Shown here piece by piece: positions 1-4,885 of a stretch of 7,529 bases of DNA; position 1 is the first letter of the stretch, and the number at the start of each line of letters is the position of its first letter. The position numbers and the translations under genes were made by a program. The notes under the pieces are model-generated. The model had not been told where the DNA came from, did not search any database, and was given only the letters and a program-made list of their open reading frames with translations. Location of the stretch: assembly GCA_036393975.1 (NCBI GenBank), contig DASWFZ010000186.1:1-7529 (forward strand), in the 5' to 3' direction. Source of the DNA: 13-1-40CM-64-14 sp036393975 (GTDB lineage Bacteria > Sysuimicrobiota > Sysuimicrobiia > Sysuimicrobiales > Kaftiobacteriaceae).

Positions 1-122
1 AGAGCCGCAAAGTGATCCGGGGTTGTCTTCGGCAGGCGGAACGGATCGGTACGCTGCATGAGTTTGGCCATGACCCGGTCACGGCGCGCAACTTCCGCAG
101 CTGCGGTAGAAAAGGAAGTCAT
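1..122 (-). CDS. AlkA-like DNA-3-methyladenine glycosylase, N-terminal fragment (runs off left edge)
   Basis: An ATG at 122-120 opens a minus-strand frame that stays open to the window edge (40 full codons, 3' end missing). The start overlaps the TGA stop of the phosphoesterase as ATGA, which suggests translational coupling. The visible protein reads MTSFSTAAAEVARRDRVMAK, then LMQRTDPFRLPKTTPDHFAA. The pattern D-x-VMAxLMxRxxPFRLxxxxxxHFAAL matches, from memory, the start of bacterial AlkA/HhH-GPD base-excision glycosylases, where it leads into a 'LVRxIxxQQLS' segment that lies outside the window. Those enzymes remove alkylated bases such as 3-methyladenine from DNA in the cytoplasm. The catalytic Asp and the helix-hairpin-helix are not visible here, so the family call is inference from the N-terminus only. 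The reading frame itself is better supported than the function. Confidence 0.55.
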   Translation of the reverse strand, partial: MTSFSTAAAEVARRDRVMAKLMQRTDPFRLPKTTPDHFAA

Positions 123-1120
123 CGGGGTGCCGGCGCGGGCTCTTGCTTGAAATCGAAGCAATCAGACATGTCATCGGCTGTCTTGAGCCGGTCATTCCAC
201 GTCGGCACACCGAACTGGGTACAACAGAACTTCACAAGGCTCACGTGGGAGTGTTGCACCTTCGAGATGTATCCGGATTTGGCATAGGGGCTCACCACCA
301 GACACGGCACGCGGGGCCCGTAGCGGAACTGAGAGCCCGTGTATCCTTTCGGGCCACCCCCGCGCCATGACATGTCTTGGGGAGGGTCGACGTGATCGTG
401 CCATCCTCCCCAGTCATCCCACGTTATGAAAATGACCGTACTGCCCCACATCGAGCTGTTGCCCACTTTGGTGACGCGGTCAGCAGTCCACTGCATTCCT
501 GGTCCGACCACGGGACCGGCGCCTGGCTTCCAGGGGGGATGTTCACTCTTCCCGTCTGGCGCGTACAACCAGCACACCGCTGGCAGATAGCCGCGGGCCA
601 CATCCTTATCGAACTGATCCGCGGGAACGTTGGCGGCGTGACCGGCCAGCTTGGCAATATGCCGAAAATACGACGCATTCTGATCGGCGTAGCCCCGCCA
701 CTCATGGCCCGCGGCTGCGAGTGCCTCCGGCAGGGACGGCAAGTTATAGGGGGGCTGGGGCTGATAGGTCCGATTCGGACTCGCGTTGTCGATGAGCGGG
801 GAGTCTGCGGCAATGAGCATCAAGTGATTGGGTTCTGACTGGCTCGCCACGTCCGTGAAATAGTTATCACACAAGGTGGACTGTTGCGCGTAGACCCAAT
901 AGGCAGGAATATCAGTCTTCGTGTACTGCAACCGGACCGCGCCCTTGGGGCCGTTCCGGTTGAGCCACGCGCCATGGTCGTGGGGCGGGTCGTGGAGGGG
1001 ATCGCTGGCGTGTGGGAACACTGCGCCATTCGCGCCGGGGAAGGTCCCAAAATAGTTATCGAAGGTGTGGTTCTCCTTCACAATAATCACGACATGTTTG
1101 ACGAGACCTGAAGCAGCCAT
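119..1120 (-). CDS. Phosphoesterase family protein (phospholipase C / acid phosphatase-like), no signal peptide
   Basis: This 333-residue protein belongs to the phosphoesterase family that includes bacterial phospholipases C and AcpA-type acid phosphatases, which hydrolyse phosphate esters at a metal centre of the alkaline-phosphatase superfamily type. Visible motifs in order: ENHTFDNYFG (16-25) with the metal/nucleophile region, HDHGAW (47-52), SQSEPNHLML (93-102), EHPPW (193-197), ITWDDWGGWHDHVDPP (232-247, metal ligands), GPRVPCLVVSPYAKSG (268-283) and HSHVSLVKF (290-298). All the family landmarks are there and the length is normal for a short member. The start ATG follows a G-rich stretch (GGGGGGTAGGG). 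An in-frame TGA at 1150-1148, with no start codon between, rules out a longer N-terminus. The domain begins at about residue 7, so there is no Sec or Tat signal, unlike most relatives, and the protein may act in the cytoplasm. The exact substrate cannot be told. The next gene overlaps its stop. Confidence 0.9.
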   Translation of the reverse strand: MAASGLVKHVVIIVKENHTFDNYFGTFPGANGAVFPHASDPLHDPPHDHGAWLNRNGPKGAVRLQYTKTDIPAYWVYAQQSTLCDNYFTDVASQSEPNHLMLIAADSPLIDNASPNRTYQPQPPYNLPSLPEALAAAGHEWRGYADQNASYFRHIAKLAGHAANVPADQFDKDVARGYLPAVCWLYAPDGKSEHPPWKPGAGPVVGPGMQWTADRVTKVGNSSMWGSTVIFITWDDWGGWHDHVDPPQDMSWRGGGPKGYTGSQFRYGPRVPCLVVSPYAKSGYISKVQHSHVSLVKFCCTQFGVPTWNDRLKTADDMSDCFDFKQEPAPAPR

Positions 1121-1506
1121 TGACCCTACCCCCCGACTTTGATGCTCTCAATAAGGTGTCGTCCCCAGTAAGCATCCAATAGGCCTGCCCAAACCACAAT
1201 GGCGCCCCGCCCAATTGAGCAGCCGACCAATCATGGCAAGCAGGAACTTGTTTTGCTGTGTAAAACACGATGCACATTCCTGTGGTGGGAAGGTTGGGGA
1301 CTTCGCCTTGTTCTTCATCAACACCATCGGCGGGCCCCTGCCTACTTTCTCCAAATCAGGATGCGCGATTTGCGAACCGCGTCTAGTGGTCATGAAGGCG
1401 GATCAATACATCAACTAGAAAGACGGCAATCAACATCGTCGCATCTGGGCTCAACGTGTATTCGAACGACTCGTGCCCTGCACCGAACGAGAGGGGGAGA
1501 TGGGAC
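1121..1506. other. Gene-free stretch between divergent genes
   Basis: About 386 bases lie between the divergent starts of the phosphoesterase (minus) and the small membrane protein (plus). Short open frames exist on both strands (for example 1148-1393 minus and 1215-1418 plus), but none has a good ribosome site, a recognisable motif or a plausible composition. Promoters for both flanking units should lie here. I did not find a convincing -35/-10 pair on either strand, and saw no strong inverted repeat. Confidence 0.6.
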
Positions 1507-1716
1507 ATGTTTATCGGTGTACTTGGCGGTTTTGTTCTTGGCCTGCTTCTTGTAGCTTTCGTCCGATTGCCTTTCGCAAACTGGCCGAAGTTCATCGAAT
1601 CGGTGGGAATTGGATTCGGGATCGGGCTTGCATTCATCACGCTAACCACCCTGCTAAATTTCGCTATCAAGTTCATGGATGAGCAATCACAGAAGGTCAA
1701 GAGCGGAGGCACGTGA
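1507..1716 (+). CDS. Small two-helix membrane protein (hypothetical)
   Basis: This 69-residue protein is not recognised as a named family. It has a hydrophobic first segment at about residues 2-19 (FIGVLGGFVLGLLLVAFV), a short polar loop with R20, W26 and K28, a second hydrophobic segment at about 30-52, and a charged tail (MDEQSQKVKSGG). It is therefore probably a helical hairpin in the inner membrane. The ATG at 1507 is preferred over an in-frame ATG at 1456: GGGGGAGA ends at 1500, six bases before it, and the extra 17 residues would be polar and proline-rich ahead of the first helix. Its TGA overlaps the GTG start of the metallophosphoesterase (GTGA at 1713-1716), so the two are translationally coupled and the small protein may be a membrane partner or anchor for it. 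That partnership is inference from gene order only. Confidence 0.7.
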   Translation: MFIGVLGGFVLGLLLVAFVRLPFANWPKFIESVGIGFGIGLAFITLTTLLNFAIKFMDEQSQKVKSGGT

Positions 1717-2873
1717 TAGGAACCTCAATGGATGTGCTTGCGAAAGCGTTCTGCTTCGGCCTTGGCGTTGCGTACGGATTGTTGTGGCTCGCTCTAGTGT
1801 ACTTTCTCCGGGAAACCGTCGTGGAGCCGGTATTCGAATGGCTGCTCGAAATATACGAGCAGCGATTTGTTGCTCCCCACACGAATGAAACCCGCTCTTC
1901 CCGTTTCGTCGGGATGGGTGAACTGGTCGTCGTTTCCGATCTCCACGTCGACACGTGGGATCGTGCGCCAGGTGGCCGTGGGAAGAGGGAAGGTGCGTTC
2001 TTCGACTTTCTGCGGACAATCGAGCGGACGACCATGGAAGTGTTCATCAACGGCGATCTCCTCGACGCACCGCCAAATCCGGAAGATACATGGCAGAGAG
2101 AAGGATTTGCTCTCAAGGGTAGCATTCTCCCGAAGTACGAGAATGTTCTTGCCGAACTTGGTGCCCTGAACAACAAGGCCCCAATCCCCGTACCGGTCAC
2201 GGCATTGTATGGGAACCACGATATGGGGACGAGCGGACTGCGCTACGACCTCGTCAAGCGACCGCATCTACTGCAGCGGTTCCGGGTCCCGTACAATAAG
2301 TCGTGGTACCCGAATGTCATCTTGGGGGTACCGAGCGATCTAGCGAACGAGGGACAGGAAGACTATCGATTCTACGTTGACCATGGCCACTTCTACGATC
2401 CGGTCTTACTACTCTACTTGCGGCACTTCGTCTTCGCTGTCCTCAGGCGTGATCTGCGGCGGGCGATGACGACGCTGGTCTTATCGGGCCAGCGGCGATC
2501 CAGTGAACAGCAGGTTATCCCTCAGTCGGGCCTGGTCGCAAGCAAGCCGATTACCACCGATCAGAAGATCGGACACTGGTTAGTGAAGTATCGGTGGCGA
2601 TGGAAAGCGAGGCGGATCCTGGCCATGCGGAGCCACGAGGAGGTCAGACAAGGCAATCGACCGCTCGCTGGAGCGCTCTTCGGCCACACCCATCTTCCAG
2701 ATCGGTATACGTACAGAACTGGGGGAGCGAAAGGCCTGACATACGTCAACACGGGGGACTGGATGGGCGACACTGGCCACGGAACGTATACAATCATTAC
2801 CCAAGACGGCGTAATCGCTCAATACGACTGGCTCGATCCACAACAAAGAGCGCCACACCATGTGGGAGGATGA
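1713..2873 (+). CDS. Membrane-anchored calcineurin-like metallophosphoesterase (LpxH-like)
   Basis: This 386-residue protein carries every metal-binding block of the calcineurin-type phosphoesterases: SDLHVD (75-80; D76, H78), NGDLLD (113-118; D115), GNHD (167-170), a His block DHGHFYDP (223-230) and GHTHLP (324-329), followed by YVNTGDW (344-350). These enzymes hydrolyse phosphate esters or pyrophosphates with two metal ions. The block order and the closing GHTH-x-P...NTGDW resemble UDP-2,3-diacylglucosamine pyrophosphatase LpxH and relatives, so a lipid or nucleotide-linked substrate is possible. Residues 8-32 form a hydrophobic membrane anchor. Between the HGH and GHTH blocks is a roughly 95-residue insert, rich in Arg and containing a hydrophobic run (VLLLYLRHFVFAVL, 231-244), which could be a lid or a membrane contact. 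The GTG at 1713 overlaps the upstream stop and lies 3 bases after GGAGG; an ATG at 1728 is an alternative start. The cold-shock gene begins 3 bases after its stop. Confidence 0.88.
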   Translation: MIGTSMDVLAKAFCFGLGVAYGLLWLALVYFLRETVVEPVFEWLLEIYEQRFVAPHTNETRSSRFVGMGELVVVSDLHVDTWDRAPGGRGKREGAFFDFLRTIERTTMEVFINGDLLDAPPNPEDTWQREGFALKGSILPKYENVLAELGALNNKAPIPVPVTALYGNHDMGTSGLRYDLVKRPHLLQRFRVPYNKSWYPNVILGVPSDLANEGQEDYRFYVDHGHFYDPVLLLYLRHFVFAVLRRDLRRAMTTLVLSGQRRSSEQQVIPQSGLVASKPITTDQKIGHWLVKYRWRWKARRILAMRSHEEVRQGNRPLAGALFGHTHLPDRYTYRTGGAKGLTYVNTGDWMGDTGHGTYTIITQDGVIAQYDWLDPQQRAPHHVGG

Positions 2874-2876
2874 GCG

Positions 2877-3083
2877 ATGAGGGGAACAGTCACGTCCTTC
2901 GATGTGGGCAAGGGCTACGGATTTATTAGAGGCGAAGATGGGAAGGAGTATCTAGTTCATTTCATGGCGGTGAAGAGCGATGTTCATGCCCTCAAGGAAG
3001 AAGTCGAGGTCGAGTTCAAACCGGTAAGTACCTCAAAGGGCCCGCAAGCTGCTGAAGTCTCGGCGATTGAGAAGACCGCGTAG
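2877..3083 (+). CDS. Cold-shock-domain protein, divergent
   Basis: This 68-residue protein is a single cold-shock domain, a five-stranded barrel that binds single-stranded RNA or DNA, usually in the cytoplasm. The RNP1 block KGYGFI (12-17) and an RNP2-like block YLVHF (25-29) are clear, and the C-terminal part (EVEVEFKPVSTSKGPQAAEV) matches the last strands of CspA-type proteins, including the usual KGPQA turn. The aromatic nucleic-acid-binding residue in the first strand (KWF in CspA) is replaced: here the strand reads VTSF, with Ser at position 7. The start is firm, with GGGAGGA at 2864-2870 and six bases to the ATG. It begins three bases after the metallophosphoesterase stop, so it is co-transcribed with it. 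Whether it binds the operon's own mRNA or acts more widely cannot be told. Confidence 0.85.
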   Translation: MRGTVTSFDVGKGYGFIRGEDGKEYLVHFMAVKSDVHALKEEVEVEFKPVSTSKGPQAAEVSAIEKTA

Positions 3084-3168
3084 GCCGTAGTAAGTAATTT
3101 GAAGGCTGGCTTGCCGGTTAACGGGTCCGTGGACTGGACCTCTACCGGGCTTCGGCTCCATCCTGATT

Positions 3169-3441
3169 CTACCCGCTCCGAATAAGGACGGCTTCCCTTG
3201 GAGAACGACAAGGTTCAGCACGAGTTATTCGTTTGGTCGATGCTGGATGCTTCGTCAGTTGTGCTTGTGGGCGGCACGGACGAGGAACGAGTTGCCCGCC
3301 ACAGTTGGGACAAACCAATTCGAGAATCTCTACGGCACAGTCCCGGCAGTAGGTGCACTCAAAGGAGCAGATGAAAGCACCTTCTTGCTCTGCAGGCAGG
3401 TCTCGATCGCAACATTCGCAATTCGGCCGCATCTCCAGCAT
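3169..3441 (-). CDS. DUF1272 domain protein (Cys-rich, zinc-ribbon-like)
   Basis: This 90-residue protein starts MLEMRPNCECCDRDLP, the hallmark opening of the DUF1272 family, a short Cys-rich domain of unknown function. Cysteines fall at 8, 10, 11, 25, 29, 32, 35, 44 and 47. The CxxC-spaced groups (C8-x2-C11, C32-x2-C35, C44-x2-C47) and the ending CPNCGGQLVPRP suggest one or two bound zinc ions. The domain as I know it ends near residue 58; the remaining tail of about 32 residues is basic and disordered-looking and is not part of the family core. The ATG is well supported by AGGAGG eight bases upstream. The gene faces the cold-shock gene (convergent), with an 85-base gap, and follows the YCII gene on the same strand with another 85-base gap. 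No specific function is proposed. Confidence 0.85.
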   Translation of the reverse strand: MLEMRPNCECCDRDLPAEQEGAFICSFECTYCRDCAVEILELVCPNCGGQLVPRPCRPQAQLTKHPASTKRITRAEPCRSPREAVLIRSG

Positions 3442-3526
3442 ATACAGTTCCTCCTGGTGGGAGAAGTCACAGAGGCGTCATTGAATCCACAATTTAAGCG
3501 TCGGATCTGGTGGGGAGTTGGCCGTC

Positions 3527-3823
3527 CTATCTCCCGCGGAGGAGCGAGATCCGGAACGGCCGGAGCTCACCGCGCGCGTAGCCGCCGGCGATCACGGGAT
3601 CTTCGTCCATGATCCGGCGTGCGGACGCCTCGTCCGGCGCTTCGAAGATCGCGATCCCGGTGTTGACCGACCCGAGCGTTGGGCCGACGAGGACGATGAC
3701 ACCGTCTGCGAGGAGTCGCTGGAAGCGCGCGAAGTGCACACTCCAGACCCGTTTCTCTTCGTCGGTCATCGTGGCCGCGAAGTTGTCCCTCGGCGGATAG
3801 ATGAAGTAGATCCATTCCGCCAT
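3527..3823 (-). CDS. YCII-related domain protein
   Basis: This 98-residue protein begins MAEWIYFIYPPRDNFAATMT and continues with H30-F, LLADGVIVLVGPTL (37-50), NTGIAIFEAPDEASARRIMDEDP (54-76) and the closing GELRPFRISLL (85-95). This is the ferredoxin-like fold of the YCII family, which sits in small cytoplasmic proteins of mostly unknown activity; a few relatives are dehalogenase-like or muconolactone-isomerase-like. The start at 3823 is chosen although the frame is open to 3955: the fold begins exactly here, TGGAG lies four bases upstream, and the extra 44 residues have no relation to the family and overlap a probable promoter. It lies upstream of the DUF1272 gene on the same strand, so the two may be co-transcribed. 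A substrate cannot be inferred. Confidence 0.85.
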   Translation of the reverse strand: MAEWIYFIYPPRDNFAATMTDEEKRVWSVHFARFQRLLADGVIVLVGPTLGSVNTGIAIFEAPDEASARRIMDEDPVIAGGYARGELRPFRISLLRGR

Positions 3824-3860
3824 GCGACTCCATTCCCCCTCACCGGAACCCTCTCCCCCG

Positions 3861-3889
3861 TTGCTAGAAAAACTCCCACCACGGGACAA
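3861..3889 (-). promoter_or_regulatory. Possible sigma-70 promoter for the YCII gene
   Basis: On the minus strand TTGTCC (3889-3884) and TAGCAA (3866-3861) are separated by 17 bases, at a sensible distance upstream of the start at 3823. The match is moderate (four of six and three of six consensus bases). An inverted repeat, GGACA-N4-TGTCC (3884-3897), overlaps the -35 element and could be an operator. Confidence 0.3.
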
Positions 3890-4028
3890 GACTGTCCTCA
3901 TTTCGATCCACAGGTCGTCGCCATCGCAGACATTCTGGCACTGCTCATGTGCCATCGCGTACCATGTCGAGCTGGAAGCATCCCCTCACCGTAGGATCTG
4001 ACTAAGCGCGCGTCCACTGAGGGGAGTG

Positions 4029-4108
4029 TGGAGTTGGTAATCGGACTCACACCGGCGACCTTGCACATTACGAGTCCGCCAATGGTGCCTCTAGCCCTCG
4101 TAGGCTGG
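4029..4108 (-). pseudogene. Decayed tRNA-Thr(CGT)-like sequence
   Basis: Read on the minus strand, this stretch has the 3' two-thirds of a tRNA. A loop CTCGTAA (4074-4068, anticodon CGT at 4072-4070, Thr) is flanked by GCGGA and TGTGC, which pair with one G-G mismatch and one G-U. Then follow a six-base variable region AAGGTC, a T-stem GCCGG (4056-4052) with partner CCGAT (one mismatch), a T-loop TGTGAGT in place of TTCGAGT, an acceptor strand TACCAAC (4039-4033) and TCCA. A TAGAGGC stretch upstream looks like a D-arm remnant. No matching acceptor 5' strand (GTTGGTA) is found at the expected place. The T-loop loss at the invariant T55 and C56 positions and the missing acceptor partner argue that it is a relic, not a working tRNA. 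The 5' limit is approximate. Confidence 0.4.
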
Positions 4109-4109
4109 C

Positions 4110-4139
4110 TTGACGGGCGGGAGAGTTTACGCGTATCTT
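4110..4139 (+). promoter_or_regulatory. Probable sigma-70 promoter of mazEF
   Basis: TTGACG (4110-4115, five of six consensus bases) and TATCTT (4134-4139, four of six) are 18 bases apart. Transcription would begin near 4146, giving a leader of about 36 bases before the mazE ATG. This is the best promoter match in the window. No clear operator repeat for MazE autoregulation was seen around it. Confidence 0.5.
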
Positions 4140-4182
4140 CTTTGTAGAGTCACAAGACAGCAGGCGGTGTGGAGGCGTGACC

Positions 4183-4425
4183 ATGCGGACCAAGATCCAA
4201 CGGTGGGGGCATAGCCTAGCCCTCCGGATTCCCAAACCGTTCGCCATCGAAGCCAAGCTCGTTGACCGGACTGAGGTCGATCTCACCGTGACGAACGGGA
4301 GGCTCGTCGTCACCGCGGCGGCGAAACCGCCGCAAAGCCTTGACGATCTTCTCTCCCGGGTGACCAAGCGGAATCTGCATGAGGAAGTGGACACGGGGAC
4401 GCCCGTGGGTAAAGAGGCGTGGTAG
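4183..4425 (+). CDS. mazE: MazE-type antitoxin (AbrB/SpoVT fold)
   Basis: This 80-residue protein has the swapped-hairpin DNA-binding domain of MazE/AbrB antitoxins: KIQRWGHSLALRIPKPFA (4-21), then EVDLTVTNGRLVVTA (31-45). The acidic and flexible C-terminus (LDDLLSRVTKRNLHEEVD, ending GKEAW) is the part that in MazE proteins wraps the toxin and blocks its active site. MazE normally also represses its own operon together with the toxin. The ATG at 4183 lies seven bases after GGAGG (4171-4175), a far better spacing than the in-frame GTG at 4177, which would be one base away. The toxin gene starts seven bases before its stop, the usual arrangement for coupled translation of an antitoxin-toxin pair. 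Confidence 0.9.
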   Translation: MRTKIQRWGHSLALRIPKPFAIEAKLVDRTEVDLTVTNGRLVVTAAAKPPQSLDDLLSRVTKRNLHEEVDTGTPVGKEAW

Positions 4426-4763
4426 CCAGCCGCCGACGCACCCCCGACCGTGGCGACGTTGTCTGGATCACGTTGGCGCCGCAGACAGGCCATGAACAGG
4501 CAGGACGCCGACCCGCTGTTGTGCTATCACCTGCAGCATACAATGCCAAAGTTGGTCTCGCGCTGATGTGCCCCATCACGAGTCGGATCAAGGGGTATCC
4601 GTTCGAAGTCATTCTACCGGCTGGCCTTCCGGTGACTGGTGCCGTCCTCTCTGATCAAGTCAAGAGTCTCGACTGGCGGGCTCGGCGCGCCGAGGGCATC
4701 TGTGCGCTGCCTCCGCTCGCGGTGTCGGAGATCCTTCAGAAGCTCGGCGCGTTGCTGGCGTAG
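4419..4763 (+). CDS. mazF: MazF-type endoribonuclease toxin
   Basis: This 114-residue protein aligns by eye along its whole length with E. coli MazF, a sequence-specific mRNA interferase. It shows RGDVVWITLAPQTGHEQAG (11-29), RPAVVLSPAAYN (31-42), CPITSRIKGYPFEV (51-64) and LSDQVKSLDWRAR (77-89). The residues matching E. coli MazF E24, R29 and T52 are E26, R31 and T54, so the catalytic set looks intact. Cleavage of mRNA by free MazF slows growth; the upstream MazE neutralises it. The GTG start at 4419 lies inside the end of mazE (seven-base overlap), with AGAGG directly upstream, and translation probably depends on coupling. The RNA recognition sequence cannot be read from the protein. The module has its own promoter and a hairpin after the stop. 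Confidence 0.93.
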   Translation: MVASRRRTPDRGDVVWITLAPQTGHEQAGRRPAVVLSPAAYNAKVGLALMCPITSRIKGYPFEVILPAGLPVTGAVLSDQVKSLDWRARRAEGICALPPLAVSEILQKLGALLA

Positions 4764-4800
4764 TCGGCGCGAGCCTATGCGCCGGACCTCTTTGCGCTTT
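4764..4800 (+). terminator. Possible terminator after mazF
   Basis: Directly after the mazF stop, CGGCGC (4765-4770) and GCGCCG (4779-4784) form a six-base-pair G+C stem (plus an outer T-G wobble) around an eight-base loop. It is followed by a pyrimidine-rich stretch containing CTCTTT and CTTT. The U-run is broken, so termination may be weak or factor-aided. Confidence 0.4.
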
Positions 4801-4801
4801 C

Positions 4802-4813
4802 ATCGAGCTCGAT
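4802..4813. promoter_or_regulatory. 12-base perfect palindrome, possible operator of the SDR-ALDH operon
   Basis: ATCGAGCTCGAT is a perfect palindrome 72 bases upstream of the SDR start, in the only intergenic space available for that operon's control. Its size and symmetry suit a dimeric repressor, but no regulator gene is in the window and no convincing -35/-10 pair was found next to it. Confidence 0.25.
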
Positions 4814-4885
4814 CACAACCAGGTTCCTCAGTTGCGATGGCGACGGGCGAGATTACCTGACCATCGGGTGAGAGGAGGCACGTGC

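Noticed and set aside
1148..1393. Minus-strand open frame of 81 codons with several cysteines, and overlapping frames on both strands
   Set aside because: No ribosome site, no recognisable motif, and the competing plus-strand frame in the same place is equally long; it looks like chance openness in a non-coding stretch.
3124..3140. GGTCC/GGACC inverted repeat between the cold-shock and DUF1272 genes as a terminator
   Set aside because: Only five pairs with a seven-base loop and no T-run, and an alternative GTCC/GGAC pairing competes, so it is not strong enough to call.
3824..3955. Upstream extension of the YCII gene by 44 codons
   Set aside because: The family fold starts at the ATG at 3823, which has its own ribosome site; the extension is low in family likeness and overlaps a probable promoter.
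4177..4182. GTG at 4177 as the mazE start
   Set aside because: It is one base from GGAGG, too close; the ATG at 4183 has the ideal spacing of seven bases.
4832..4859. TTGCGA...TACCTG as a promoter for the SDR operon
   Set aside because: Spacing of 16 is acceptable but the -10 match is only two of six bases.
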